DNA of 64,000 nucleotides from Saccharopolyspora elongata (lineage in GTDB: Bacteria > Actinomycetota > Actinomycetes > Mycobacteriales > Pseudonocardiaceae). Of the stretch, positions 35,855-45,344 are shown piece by piece. The stretch is from assembly GCF_004348985.1 (NCBI RefSeq), contig NZ_SMKW01000004.1, positions 223,204 through 287,203 of the forward strand. Reading direction: 5' to 3'. Under the pieces are notes generated by a model. It was not told where the DNA came from, made no database searches, and worked only from the letters and a program-made list of their open reading frames with translations. The translations under genes were made by a program, and so were the position numbers. The stretch's first letter is position 1, and the number at the start of each line of letters is the position of its first letter.

Positions 35855-36346
35855 ATGAGTGCAGAAGCTGTGCCTGTCACCTCGATGCCCGTGCGGATGG
35901 CGATGAGCGTGGCGGGCGGTTTGATCGCCGGGGTAGCGTTCATCGCGCTGAACTCGTGGTTCGCCACCTCGACGGGAATGGATCCATTCGCTCCGTTCAA
36001 GATGATCGCAACGCTGGCGCAAGGGCCGCCGCCGGAGAGCGGTACGGTCTGGATCGGCATGGCGATCCACCTGGTCCTGAGCATCCTGTTCGGCATTCTC
36101 TTCGCAGCGATAACCCAGGGATGGGCCGGTGGGCGAACGGTCGCCGCTCTGGGGTTGCTCTACGGCGGCGTGCTGTACGTGATCAACTTCCAGGTCCTGA
36201 GCCGATTCGTCGAGTACTGGTCGGCCTTCCACACGAGCGCCAACCAGCCGTTCGAACTCGCAGCGCACCTCGTCTTCGGTGCGGTCTTGGCGTTGTTCCT
36301 CATCCCGTTCGGGAGGTACCTCCAGCCGCGGACGAATGCTGAGTAG
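35855..36346 (+). CDS. Four-helix membrane protein with conserved histidines
   Basis: The 163-residue product (GAGGGG before ATG 35855) has four membrane segments: MSVAGGLIAGVAFIALNSWF, IGMAIHLVLSILFGILFAAI, TVAALGLLYGGVLYVINFQV and FELAAHLVFGAVLALFLIPF. Histidines head two helices. It resembles the protein encoded at 54516-54959 in helix order and histidine placement. The function is unknown. Confidence 0.75.
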   Translation: MSAEAVPVTSMPVRMAMSVAGGLIAGVAFIALNSWFATSTGMDPFAPFKMIATLAQGPPPESGTVWIGMAIHLVLSILFGILFAAITQGWAGGRTVAALGLLYGGVLYVINFQVLSRFVEYWSAFHTSANQPFELAAHLVFGAVLALFLIPFGRYLQPRTNAE

Positions 36347-36443
36347 CCGGCCGAAGCCCGGGGCGGACGCTATCGGTCGCCGTGGTGGGACATCGACCGT
36401 AGTGGTCCATGTGTTTGCCGGACTGGTGATGTGATGCAGGCTC

Positions 36444-38309
36444 TCAATGGGTGAGGAACCTCGTAGTCCATTGTGTCCAGGGGTTGCTGGGTTGATGCAT
36501 GCGTGGGCGCGGTCGTGACACATGCTCCTGACCGCCCGCGCGACGATCTTCGAGGCCGAGAGCAGTGTTGATCAGGGCGATGTGCGACAGAGCTTGGGGG
36601 AAGTTCCCGAGGAATCGGCCATTCTCGTAGGAGTACTGCTCTGGCAGCAGCCCGAGGTCGTTCCGCAGTGCGAGCACGTCATCGAAGAGCCTGCGGCCGT
36701 GAGTGCTGTCGCCCCGAAGCACGTAGTTGTCAGCGAGCCAGAAAGTGCATGCAAGGAAGGCGCCTTCACCCGGGGGTAGGCCGTCGATGAGGCGCGATCC
36801 GTCATCCATCGAGTAGCGCCTCACGAGGCCGTTCTCGCAAAGGTCGCGCTCCACAGCCGACACCGTACCGAGCATCCGCTCGTCATCCGCCGGCAGAAAA
36901 CCGACGTCGGGGAAGGTGAGCAGTGCGGCGTCGAGCGAGTGCGAACCGAAGTATTGGGTGAAGGTGCCGCGCTTGGTGTCGTAGCCCTTCTCGCACACCT
37001 CGTTGAAGATGTCCGCGCGGATCCGTTTCCATCGGTCGGCTGGGCAGGGGAGCCCGAATGCCTGCGCATCTTTGATGGCGCGGTCGACGGCCACCCAGGC
37101 CATCACCTTGGAGTGCGTGAAGTGCTGCCGTGAGCCCCGCACTTCCCAGATGCCGTTGTCGGGTTCGTTCCAGTTCGACTCGAGGAAGTCCATGAGGGCG
37201 CGCTGCATCCGCCAGGCGTCCGGATCGGGTGGGATCCCGTGCGTGCGGGCTTGGTGCAGCGCGTCCATGAGCTCGCCGAAGATGTCCAGCTGGAACTGGT
37301 TGGCCGCGTCGTTGCCCACTCGGACCGGGCGAGAGCCGGCGTACCCGGGCAACCAGTCCAACTCGAGTTCCGGAAGCCGGCGCTCGCCGTTGAGGCCGTA
37401 CATGATCTGCAGTTGCTGCGGGCTGCCGGCAACGGCCCGCAGCAGCCATTCCCGCCACTGCCGTGCTTCCTCCGCGTAGCCCGCGGTGAGCAGTGCCATG
37501 AGCGTGAACGTGGCGTCGCGGATCCAGCAGAAGCGGTAGTCCCAGTTGCGGACGCCACCGAGCTTCTCCGGCAGTGATGTGGTGGGTGCGGCGATGATGC
37601 CGCCGCTCGGGGCGTACGTGAGCGCTTTGAGCGTGATCAGGGAACGCATGACCGCGTTCCGGAGCTCGCCGCGGTACTGGCATCGCCCGGCCCACTCGCG
37701 CCACCAACGCGTCGTGACCTCGACCGCTCGACCGACACCGAGAGGTGCGGGGGCCTTCTGTTCGGAGGCCGTCCACGCAAGTCGGAAGTCGACGCTGCAT
37801 CCGGCCGGCACGCTGAACTCGCCGCACATCGCGGCGCCCGCCAGCGACAGCTCCACGTCGGTGTCCAACGTGAGGCGGTCGGGCCCGGCGAGCACGTGGA
37901 TTCGATGTCCTTCCGGCCGGATCCACGGAGTAACGCTGCCGTAGTCGAAGCGCGGGTTGATGGCCACTCGCATCGGAACCCGCCCGCGCACCCCTTCCAC
38001 GCGGCGCACCAGATCGGCGTGGTCGTTGCGGATCGGCATGCAGTCCACGACCCGGATTTCGCCTTCGGCGCACGCCATGGTGGTCTCCAGCACGAGGCTG
38101 TCCTCGCGGTAAGCGCGCCGCACGGTGCGGAAGGGGCTGCGTGGTGCCAGCGCCCAGCGGCCGTGCTGCGGCTCACCCAGCAGAGCGGCGAAGCAGGCGC
38201 CCGAATCGAACTGCGGAAAGCACAGCCAATCGATCGTGCCGTCCGATGCGACCAGAGCGGCGGTGCGCGTGTCGCCGAGCAGTCCGTACTCCTGCAGCGG
38301 GCGTGACAT
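36444..38309 (-). CDS. GH15-family glucoamylase/trehalase-like enzyme
   Basis: The start MSRPLQEYGLLGDTRTAALV follows GAGGAA and matches the canonical N-terminus of actinobacterial trehalases; the open frame extends 24 codons upstream. The 621-residue protein has GGVRNWDYRFCWIRDATFTL, the general-acid region GIWEVRGSRQHFTHSK and the base region LPPGEGAFLACTFWLADNYV of GH15. It should hydrolyse trehalose or short alpha-glucans in the cytoplasm. It is downstream of SPFH and NfeD genes, apparently in one operon. Confidence 0.92.
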   Translation of the reverse strand: MSRPLQEYGLLGDTRTAALVASDGTIDWLCFPQFDSGACFAALLGEPQHGRWALAPRSPFRTVRRAYREDSLVLETTMACAEGEIRVVDCMPIRNDHADLVRRVEGVRGRVPMRVAINPRFDYGSVTPWIRPEGHRIHVLAGPDRLTLDTDVELSLAGAAMCGEFSVPAGCSVDFRLAWTASEQKAPAPLGVGRAVEVTTRWWREWAGRCQYRGELRNAVMRSLITLKALTYAPSGGIIAAPTTSLPEKLGGVRNWDYRFCWIRDATFTLMALLTAGYAEEARQWREWLLRAVAGSPQQLQIMYGLNGERRLPELELDWLPGYAGSRPVRVGNDAANQFQLDIFGELMDALHQARTHGIPPDPDAWRMQRALMDFLESNWNEPDNGIWEVRGSRQHFTHSKVMAWVAVDRAIKDAQAFGLPCPADRWKRIRADIFNEVCEKGYDTKRGTFTQYFGSHSLDAALLTFPDVGFLPADDERMLGTVSAVERDLCENGLVRRYSMDDGSRLIDGLPPGEGAFLACTFWLADNYVLRGDSTHGRRLFDDVLALRNDLGLLPEQYSYENGRFLGNFPQALSHIALINTALGLEDRRAGGQEHVSRPRPRMHQPSNPWTQWTTRFLTH

Positions 38310-38346
38310 CAGCTTCCTCGACACGGGAATCGTCCGGCCGGGAACG

Positions 38347-39429
38347 CTAGCCGCTGGCGTGATGCGATCGTTGCTCATCACGTCCGGGGGCGGCCTCTGG
38401 CGCGGACCGCGGCGACGCGATTCGATGAGCGGTATTGGTCTCCGCTGCAGCGGCCACCGCCGCTTCGGCGGCTTCGGCCGCTCGTGCCGCGTCCTCCGCC
38501 GCCTGTGCCGTCGGTTCGTCGGAGGGGCCTTCGCGAGTGGCGGTGGACTTCGGCAGGGCCTCGGTGAACGCGCGCGAGACGTCGTGGAGTGCGGAGGTGA
38601 CCTCGCCCGGGATCACCCAGAACGTGTTGCCCGCGCCCTGGGCGAGCTGTGGCAGCACCTGGAGGTACTGGTAGGCGAGCAGCTTGGGGTCGGGGTCGTT
38701 CTGGTGGACAGCTTGGAACACCTGGTCGATGGCGCGGGCCTGGCCTTCCGCCTTGAGGATCTCCGCGGAGCGGTTCCCCTCGGCCCGCAGCACGGCGGCT
38801 TGCTTCTCGCCCTCGGCGGAGAGGATCTGCGATTGGCGGTTGCCTTCAGCCGACAGGATCACGGCACGCTTGTCCCGTTCGGCCCGCATCTGCTTCTCCA
38901 TCGCATCCTTGATGGTTTGCGGCGGGTCGATGGCTTTGATCTCCACGCGGTTGACCCGCAGCCCCCATTTGCCGGTGGCATCGTCCAGCACGCCGCGGAG
39001 CTGGCTGTTGATGGTGTCCCGGGAGGTCAGCGTGCGCTCCAGGTCCATGGAGCCGACCACGTTGCGCAGCGTGGTGACGGTGAGCTGCTCGACTGCCTGC
39101 AGGTAGTCGGCGATCTCGTAGGCGGCCGCACGCGGGTCGGTGACCTGGAAGTACACCACGGTGTCGATCTCGACGACCAGGTTGTCCTCGGTGATGACCG
39201 GCTGCGGCTTGAACGACACGACCCGCTCGCGCAGGTCGATCTTGGGGTAGACCCGGTCGATGTACGGAATGACGAAGTTGAGTCCAGGGTGCAACGTGCG
39301 TTGGTAGCGGCCGAGCCGTTCGACGTTGCGCGCGCGTGCTTGCGGCACAATCCGCACCGCCCGGAGCACGGTGACGACGACTAACAGTGCGAGGAGCACT
39401 CCGGCGAGCAACGCGGCTGAGATTTCCAT
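38347..39429 (-). CDS. SPFH/Band 7 stomatin-like protein
   Basis: The 360-residue protein starts MEISAALLAGVLLALLVVV (membrane anchor) and has the stomatin core RNVERLGRYQRTLHPGLNFV, DERVVSF-like LRERVVSFKPQPVITEDNLV and KAIDPPQTIKDAMEKQMRAE, then a coiled coil with repeated ILSAEGxxQ units and an Ala-rich tail. It should scaffold membrane microdomains. It lies three bases after the NfeD gene, its usual partner. Confidence 0.93.
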   Translation of the reverse strand: MEISAALLAGVLLALLVVVTVLRAVRIVPQARARNVERLGRYQRTLHPGLNFVIPYIDRVYPKIDLRERVVSFKPQPVITEDNLVVEIDTVVYFQVTDPRAAAYEIADYLQAVEQLTVTTLRNVVGSMDLERTLTSRDTINSQLRGVLDDATGKWGLRVNRVEIKAIDPPQTIKDAMEKQMRAERDKRAVILSAEGNRQSQILSAEGEKQAAVLRAEGNRSAEILKAEGQARAIDQVFQAVHQNDPDPKLLAYQYLQVLPQLAQGAGNTFWVIPGEVTSALHDVSRAFTEALPKSTATREGPSDEPTAQAAEDAARAAEAAEAAVAAAAETNTAHRIASPRSAPEAAPGRDEQRSHHASG

Positions 39430-39432
39430 GGA

Positions 39433-39864
39433 TCACTCCCGTGGGTAGACGATGGCGGTGCTCCCGCTGATCTGCATGACGTCGACAGTGGTGCCGGCCG
39501 TGATCACCACCGCGTCGTCGTAGGGACGTGCTGTCCACTCCTCGCCGTTGAGGCGGATCCTGCCGCTGTGACCGGTCACCTCTTGCAGGACGTAGGCGGA
39601 CTTGCCGATCAGAGCCTCCACACCGAAGCGCTGGGATTCGGGGCGGAGCATGTGGCGACGCGCAGCTGGCCGCACGAGTAGGACACCGGCCGCGGAAGCG
39701 ACGGCGAAGACCGCGAGTTGGGCGGGCAGTGGAAGACCGATCGCCGCGGACCCGGCTGTGATCAAGGCGGCGGCGCCCAGCATCCCGAGCGCTGCTGTCA
39801 GAGTAAAGATCTCCGCGATGCCCAGTACCACCGCGGCTATCAGCCAGATGACCCATTCGCCCAT
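39433..39864 (-). CDS. NfeD-family membrane protein
   Basis: The 143-residue short NfeD starts MGEWVIWLIAAVVLGIAEIF after AGAGGGA. Three or four helices are followed by a soluble OB-fold domain (LIGKSAYVLQEVTGHSGRIR, then VVITAGTTVDVMQISGSTAI). NfeD proteins work with SPFH proteins in membrane domain quality control. It leads the NfeD-SPFH-GH15 operon. Confidence 0.92.
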   Translation of the reverse strand: MGEWVIWLIAAVVLGIAEIFTLTAALGMLGAAALITAGSAAIGLPLPAQLAVFAVASAAGVLLVRPAARRHMLRPESQRFGVEALIGKSAYVLQEVTGHSGRIRLNGEEWTARPYDDAVVITAGTTVDVMQISGSTAIVYPRE

Positions 39865-40299
39865 GCCGGTCCCTCTTCCGGAAGCCCATCGCGAACGCTA
39901 CATACACCGTGCGCTGCTGGATCGGTGCAAACAAGGCACCGAGGCACCCAAAACAGCGACGTCTTGTTGCCGCATTCCGGCAAGGTGGATGCGCCGCCCG
40001 CCATCCTCCACCTCGGAGCCGAGGCGGAGCCGATTGCTTGGCGTACTCATCGGCTGCTGGGCCTGAGGCGCGCCTGCGGACATGCGGATCTTGCATGGCC
40101 GATGAAACGAAGCTCCGCCGAACATGGCCGACGGCGCACGTTGTCCTTCCGTTCCATCACGCCCACTCTTTACTTGTAGAAGTGCACATAACTGACGTAA
40201 AGGACGTGGCTGTTTCGGTGAGGAGCCGTGCAGCGGGATGAGTGCTTTCCCGTCGATGGCAAGGGGCCGGAGCAGATCGTGTCGAGGAAAAGAGCAGGT
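39865..40299. other. Divergent intergenic region without gene
   Basis: This stretch of about 435 bp separates the NfeD operon from the zinc-ribbon gene. Part of it (40150-40230) is relatively AT-rich and promoter-like. An in-frame GTG at 40228 could extend the zinc-ribbon protein by 24 residues, but a better box precedes ATG 40300. No RNA gene is seen. Confidence 0.5.
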
Positions 40300-40548
40300 A
40301 TGACCGTGATTCCGGAGGAGCAGGAAGCTAGTCGGTCGTCGCGAGGTGACCGGGCTGCGCTGAAAGTCGTGTGCGATGGGTGCGGGCACGCCACATGGAA
40401 CTGGATCAGCGCCGCCGACGAATGGCCGACACGGTGGCACGAGTTGCACCGCTGTGGTTGGCGCGGCACGTCTTGGTCCTTCGGACCCCATTTCTGCCCG
40501 CGCTGCGCCAACGCGTACCTGCACGTCCGATTCGCGAGGTCGAGGTGA
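40300..40548 (+). CDS. Zinc-ribbon-like small protein coupled to ligase-like gene
   Basis: The 82-residue protein has cysteine pairs C25-x2-C28 (VCDGCGHATW) and C66-x2-C69 (FCPRCANAY) plus Cys52, suggesting one zinc site. It is rich in Trp and His. Its TGA overlaps the ATG of the next gene by one base (TGATG), so both are probably made in fixed ratio. I do not recognise the family; nucleic-acid or protein binding is a guess. Confidence 0.7.
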   Translation: MTVIPEEQEASRSSRGDRAALKVVCDGCGHATWNWISAADEWPTRWHELHRCGWRGTSWSFGPHFCPRCANAYLHVRFARSR

Positions 40549-41243
40549 TGGGGTTCTTACGAAGCAGCGGACAGCAGGTGATCGCCGCGGAGCGCGGTCC
40601 GGTTCACCGGTTGACCCCGATGCTGGCCGTCAACGGCGCGGCTCCGAACGGATTGGAGTGGGCGTACGAGTTCCGTTGGAGCGGGCGAAGGTGCCTGGCA
40701 TTGGTGGAGCGCAACGTGGTGGAACTCATCGACCGCGCGGACAACTGGATGACGCAGGCGTACTCGGCGGCACTTCTGCGTGCGCTCAGCAACGACCGGG
40801 AAATGGTGCTGGATGGTGTGCTGGCCGACTTCGACGAGCGGACATGGACTTTCGCTTTTCGGTCATCGTGGGTCAACGGCCCCCGGAGGGAGGCCGGGCG
40901 CCGGGGAGCTTCCTGCTTCATCGCGTTCGACGTGCTTTGGCTGGACGGGACGAGCTTGTTGGCGGAGCCGTACCAGGTGCGCCGTTCGGTGCTGGCCAGC
41001 CTGGGCCTGCACCGGTACCCACATGTGGCGGTGCCGCCGCACTTCCGGGACATCTCTTCGGCACAAGTGCTTTCAATAGCCCGGGATTACCAACTCGGCG
41101 GGATCGTCGCCAAGCGACTGGGCTCGTCTTACCAGCCAGGGCAGTACTCATCGAACTGGGTAACGACGCGTTACGACTCAGCACAGTCGTTGGACCGAGC
41201 GGTCGCTGGGAACTCGGCGAGGGATGGCAAAAGGCAGGGGTGA
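40548..41243 (+). CDS. ATP-dependent DNA ligase-like protein lacking catalytic lysine
   Basis: The 231-residue protein follows the adenylation domain of LigC/LigD-type ligases in order: TPMLAVNGAAPNGLEWAYEF, MVLDGVLADFDE, CFIAFDVLWLDGTSLL, GGIVAKRLGSSYQPGQYS and SNWVTTR. In active ligases the KxDGxR motif supplies the AMP-accepting lysine; here it reads RWSGRR, with Arg43. The Glu of the DGE motif is Val91, and the terminal WLKVK is WVTTR. Motif V remains. It is therefore probably a non-catalytic relative. It is coupled to the zinc-ribbon gene. Confidence 0.78.
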   Translation: MGFLRSSGQQVIAAERGPVHRLTPMLAVNGAAPNGLEWAYEFRWSGRRCLALVERNVVELIDRADNWMTQAYSAALLRALSNDREMVLDGVLADFDERTWTFAFRSSWVNGPRREAGRRGASCFIAFDVLWLDGTSLLAEPYQVRRSVLASLGLHRYPHVAVPPHFRDISSAQVLSIARDYQLGGIVAKRLGSSYQPGQYSSNWVTTRYDSAQSLDRAVAGNSARDGKRQG

Positions 41244-41249
41244 TCGGCC

Positions 41250-41597
41250 ATGGAGAGACACGAGGGGTCGAATGAGAACCGGCTCAGCGACAGGACTGGC
41301 CCTTCCGGCCCTGCCGTCCACGAGAGCATGGACACCAGCCCGCAGCACACACGGGCCAGCGTCTTGTCGGGCGTGATCGTGATCGCCGCGATCGTGCTGG
41401 GCTTCTTGCTTGTCTTCATCGTGCAGAACTCGGCGAGCGCCACCGTCCACTTCCTCGGGATGCAGGGGAGCATGCCGTTGGGTGTGGCGATGGTGTTCGC
41501 AGCGCTGGCCGGTGCTCTCCTGGTCGCGCTCGTGGGTATTGCGCGCAGCCTGCAACCTCGTTCAGCGGTTCGCAAGCGCACGAGCAGACAGCACTGA
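41250..41597 (+). CDS. LapA-domain (DUF1049) membrane protein, second copy
   Basis: The 115-residue product has a polar N-terminus (about 40 residues) then helices VIVIAAIVLGFLLVFIVQN and VAMVFAALAGALLVALVGIA with the intervening TVHFLGMQGSMPLG turn. It matches the protein encoded at 31833-32087, but with a longer cytoplasmic N-terminus. It is six bases after the ligase-like gene and is likely in the same operon. Confidence 0.82.
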   Translation: MERHEGSNENRLSDRTGPSGPAVHESMDTSPQHTRASVLSGVIVIAAIVLGFLLVFIVQNSASATVHFLGMQGSMPLGVAMVFAALAGALLVALVGIARSLQPRSAVRKRTSRQH

Positions 41598-41825
41598 TCT
41601 GCCACGCAGATGCGGAGTACTTATGGTGTGAGTAGGGATTCACCGACACGATGGCTGCCGGCTACCGGCAAGGAAGGCGTGCCGTCTTTTCCTGAGGTCG
41701 ACGCTGCCAGGAGCCGAGCGGATGGGAGACCAGCATCGAAGGTGCGGTCTAACAGGCATCCGAGATCCCGACTGCCGTTGGTCGGCGCCGGGTAGTGCGG
41801 GTGGGCGAGCGTTCGGGGGCTCGCG

Positions 41826-42119
41826 ATGTTGAGCCGACGGTAGCGACGACAGTTGCGGGAGATCGAGCTCTGGTTCGAGGAGAATGATCCGGGGCTCGCA
41901 GCATACGTCCGGGAGGCGCCGGTGAGGTCCCCTCCTGACCGGCGGTTGCGGCTGCTCTCGGCAACGATGGTCGCTGGTTTCGTCTCCCTGCTGGGCGGGA
42001 TCGTCGTGAGCCTGCCTGCGCTGGTGCTGCTGGGCATATGCCTTGTGGTCGGCGGATTTGCTTATATGTATTACTTGAAGGATGTTGCGGGTCGACCCGC
42101 AGACCATGATGAGCGGTAG
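41826..42119 (+). pseudogene. DUF3040 membrane protein with in-frame amber codon near the start
   Basis: ATG 41826 opens MLSRR, then TAG at 41841, then RRQLREIELWFEENDPGLAA in the same frame, the normal DUF3040 N-terminus. Two membrane helices follow (ATMVAGFVSLLGGIVVSLPA, LVLLGICLVVGGFAYMYY). Either the gene is inactivated by the stop at codon 6, or translation restarts at TTG 41853 (88 residues). No box is visible before that TTG. DUF3040 proteins are small actinobacterial membrane proteins of unknown role. Confidence 0.65.
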
Positions 42120-42210
42120 CGTGCTCAGGCCAGCTTGATCGTAACGGTGATATTGATGGCTACCGACGCACCTGGCCCTTGCCCAGATCTGGTGCCGGGG
42201 TGAGGTCCAC

Positions 42211-43467
42211 GTGGGTGGCTGCGGTGCGGATGATCCGAAGCGCTCGGTGACGCGGCGCTTGTTTCCTCGACTGTCCCAGGTGGAGAACCGGACAGTTGCC
42301 GAGGTTTTACGCGCTGAGTCGGTGGGCGGCGGTTTGCTGATGCTCGCGGCAGTAGTCGCGATGGGCTGGGCGAACTGGCCTTGGGGGCAGAGCTACGAGT
42401 CCGTGGTGGGATGGGTTCCGTGGCCAGGCGGCCGATTCCTCGGCCTGGACATCTCGGTCGGGCGATGGGCATCGGATGGCCTGCTTGCGATCTTCTTCTT
42501 CGTCGTCGGGCTGGAGCTGAAGCGCGAGTTCGTGGCCGGGGATCTCCGGGAGCCCCAACGGGCAGCGGTTCCCGTGGTGGCCGCGGTTGGCGGGATGATC
42601 GTGCCGGCCGTTGTCTACGTCGCCTTCAACCTCAACACCGGTGGGGAAGCTTTGCGCGGCTGGGCGATACCCATGGCCACCGACATCGCATTCGCCTTGG
42701 CCGTTCTGGCCGTGATCGGTTCGCACCTGCCCACCGGCCTGCGGGCGTTCCTCCTCACCCTGGCAGTAGTCGACGACCTGCTGGCGATAGCCGTGATCGC
42801 GGTGTTCTACGCCGGCAATGTCGACTTCGCATTGCTGTTGTCGGCGCTGGCTCCGATTGCGGTGTTCGGTCTGCTCGTGCAGATCCGCAGGACTTGGTGG
42901 TGGGCCTTGCTGCCGCTGGCGTTGGCAGCGTGGCTGCTGGTTCATGCCTCGGGTGTGCACGCCACGATTGCCGGCGTCCTGCTCGCCTTGACGGTTCCGG
43001 TTCTGAAGCGGGACACGCTGCCGGGCCTCGCGGATCGGTTCGAGCACGTGTGGCGACCGATTTCGGCGGCGGTCGCGGTTCCCCTGTTCGCGCTGTTCGC
43101 CGCAGGCGTCCCGCTGCGAGGCGGACAACTCGTCGATGCGATGACCGATCCCGTTGCGCTCGGTGTCATCGCCGGCTTGGTGATGGGCAAACTGGTCGGC
43201 GTTTTTGGATCGACCTTCGCGATGGCGAAGCTCACCCGGGCAACGCTCGACGAGAACCTCTCGTGGTGGGATGTCCTGGGACTGGCGCTGCTCACCGGAA
43301 TCGGTTTCACCGTCTCACTCCTCATCGGTGACCTGGCCTTCGGCGCCGGGACCGAACGCGGCGAGCACGTCACTCTCGCGGTGCTCGTGGCCTCCCTGCT
43401 CGCGGCATGTACGGCGTCGGTGGTCCTTCGACTGCGCAACGCCGCCTACCGGAGGGCCGAGACGTAG
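42211..43467 (+). CDS. nhaA: Na+/H+ antiporter NhaA
   Basis: The 418-residue protein starts at GTG 42211 after GAGGT. It has the NhaA signature [20 protein letters not shown], the [15 protein letters not shown] helix and the ion-binding aspartate pair in [14 protein letters not shown], with about twelve membrane segments ending in [17 protein letters not shown]. It exchanges sodium or lithium for protons, mainly for alkaline and salt tolerance. Its proximity to a BCCT carrier fits osmotic stress. Confidence 0.95.
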   Translation: MGGCGADDPKRSVTRRLFPRLSQVENRTVAEVLRAESVGGGLLMLAAVVAMGWANWPWGQSYESVVGWVPWPGGRFLGLDISVGRWASDGLLAIFFFVVGLELKREFVAGDLREPQRAAVPVVAAVGGMIVPAVVYVAFNLNTGGEALRGWAIPMATDIAFALAVLAVIGSHLPTGLRAFLLTLAVVDDLLAIAVIAVFYAGNVDFALLLSALAPIAVFGLLVQIRRTWWWALLPLALAAWLLVHASGVHATIAGVLLALTVPVLKRDTLPGLADRFEHVWRPISAAVAVPLFALFAAGVPLRGGQLVDAMTDPVALGVIAGLVMGKLVGVFGSTFAMAKLTRATLDENLSWWDVLGLALLTGIGFTVSLLIGDLAFGAGTERGEHVTLAVLVASLLAACTASVVLRLRNAAYRRAET

Positions 43468-43551
43468 CCGCCGCCAACGCATCCGAATGCGGGAAAGAGC
43501 TTGCGCAGCCAACATTCCGCCGGGCCTGGAAGGCGCGGCCGGTGCACGAGA

Positions 43552-45171
43552 TCAGTCCACGTCACGGGGTGGTGACGGACGGTTCCGGCGTTGCGAACTC
43601 CGGCGAAGGTCGGTCAGGGGTTGAGGAGGATGGAGAGCCAGGGCCGCCAATCTTTCGGTTCTCAAGCCACGAACCAGCCCCAGGCACAGGAACAGCAGAA
43701 CGATGCAGAACGGCAGTCCAGCGACGATCGAGGCCGTCTGCAACGCGCTAAGGGCCTCGCCGCCCGCCGCTCCACCCGCGAGCAGGAGAACGGCCGCGAT
43801 GACGCCTTCCAGCACAGCCCAGAAAAGTCGTTGCTGCCACCGCGGATGCGGATCGCCACCGTTGGTGAGAATGTCGACCACCAGCGAGCCGGAATCCGAG
43901 GATGTTGCGAAGAACAGCACCACCACCAGGATCGCCACGACGGATGCCACGGCAGACACGACTTCTGGCACCGTTAGCTGGTTGAGCAGGACGAACAGCG
44001 CGGACTCCGGACTGGCACCAGCCAGCGGGTTACTCGGGTCCCTCAGCAGCAGCTGCAGGGCGGAGTTGCCGAAGATCGTCAGCCACACCATCGATGCGCC
44101 GACGGGAGCGAGCAAGGTGCCGATGATGAACGCCCGGATGGTGCGGCCGTAGGAGATGCGTGCGATGAACATGCCCACGAACGGCGACCAGGAGATCCAC
44201 CAGCCCCAGTAGAACAGGGTCCAGGACGCCTGCCATTCCTGCGCAGCGCTGTCGCCTGGGAAGGTCTGCAGGCTCAGCCCGGCCAGGTTCTGCAGGTAGT
44301 GCCCGGCGTTCGCGGCGATGGTGTTCAACAAGTCCAGCGATGGCCCGGCGAAGAACACGAACAGCATCAAACCGAACGCCAGCCACAGGTTCGCCAGCGA
44401 CAGCCGTCGAATCCCCTTGTCGATTCCCAGCATCACCGATACCACGGCGATCGTGGTGATGCCCAGGACGAGCACCACCTGCAGCGTGGTCGCGTTGGTG
44501 AGGCCGAACAGCGCGCTCACCCCAGCGCCCACTTGCTGGCCGCCGATGCCCAAGGACGTCGCGAGACCGAACAGCGTGCCGAAGACCGCGAGGATGTCGA
44601 CCAGGTTGCCTACCCAGCTGTTGATCCGTTCACCGAGCAACGGGTACAGCGCGGCTGCAGGACGCAGCGGCAGTCCTCTGCGGAAGGCGAAGTAGCCCAA
44701 CGACAGCCCCAGCACGATGTAGATGGCCCACGGGTGCAGACCCCAATGGAAGAACGTGTAGCTCATCGCGTTCTGCGCCGCCTCCGCGGTCGCGGGCGGG
44801 CCGGTTGGTGGGGCGGTGAAATGCGCGATGGGTTCGCTCACCGCGTAGAAGACCAGGCCGATGCCCATTCCCGCGGTGAACAGCATCGCGAACCAGGCCA
44901 GGTTGCTGTACTCGGGCGTGGAATCGGGCGGTCCCAACTTCACCGCTCCATACCGGCTGACCATCAGGACAACGACGAAGACGAGGAAGAACGTCGCCGC
45001 GACGATGTACAGCCATTCGAAGTAGGTGGTGATGAAGGCGTTCGCCGCGCCCGCGACCGTCGAAACGTTCCCCGGTGCGAGCACGCCCCACAGCACGAAC
45101 CCCACTGCGACGACACCCGAAATCACGAACACTGGTGGGTTCGTGTGCTCCCGCACGTATTCGCGAAGCAT
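43552..45171 (-). CDS. BCCT-family betaine/choline/carnitine transporter
   Basis: The 539-residue carrier has twelve predicted helices and the BCCT motif TAGMGIGLVFYAVSEPIAHF; the glycine stretch GMGIG resembles the sodium-coupled BetP form. The Trp-rich FYWGWWISWSPFVGMFIARI forms the aromatic substrate site. It should import glycine betaine or a related compatible solute. It has a short C-terminal tail, so osmosensing by a BetP-like tail is uncertain. Confidence 0.94.
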   Translation of the reverse strand: MLREYVREHTNPPVFVISGVVAVGFVLWGVLAPGNVSTVAGAANAFITTYFEWLYIVAATFFLVFVVVLMVSRYGAVKLGPPDSTPEYSNLAWFAMLFTAGMGIGLVFYAVSEPIAHFTAPPTGPPATAEAAQNAMSYTFFHWGLHPWAIYIVLGLSLGYFAFRRGLPLRPAAALYPLLGERINSWVGNLVDILAVFGTLFGLATSLGIGGQQVGAGVSALFGLTNATTLQVVLVLGITTIAVVSVMLGIDKGIRRLSLANLWLAFGLMLFVFFAGPSLDLLNTIAANAGHYLQNLAGLSLQTFPGDSAAQEWQASWTLFYWGWWISWSPFVGMFIARISYGRTIRAFIIGTLLAPVGASMVWLTIFGNSALQLLLRDPSNPLAGASPESALFVLLNQLTVPEVVSAVASVVAILVVVLFFATSSDSGSLVVDILTNGGDPHPRWQQRLFWAVLEGVIAAVLLLAGGAAGGEALSALQTASIVAGLPFCIVLLFLCLGLVRGLRTERLAALALHPPQPLTDLRRSSQRRNRPSPPRDVD

Positions 45172-45344
45172 CCGGAATCACCGCCCTGAACGGTGCGAGC
45201 GGTCTTCATTCCCTTCACACCACAGTACTCGTGCGCGTGCTGGAGGCACAGAGGAGCGCGACTCCGCGGCACCGCACGGCAGGGAATCTCGGGGCACGTG
45301 CAGAACGGTTCGAAGAGCTCGGGCGCGGGAACTTTGGAGTTGAG

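Noticed and set aside
40228..40299. Longer N-terminus for the zinc-ribbon protein from GTG 40228
   Set aside because: The added 24 residues are not part of the cysteine-rich fold and ATG 40300 has the better upstream purine-rich box.
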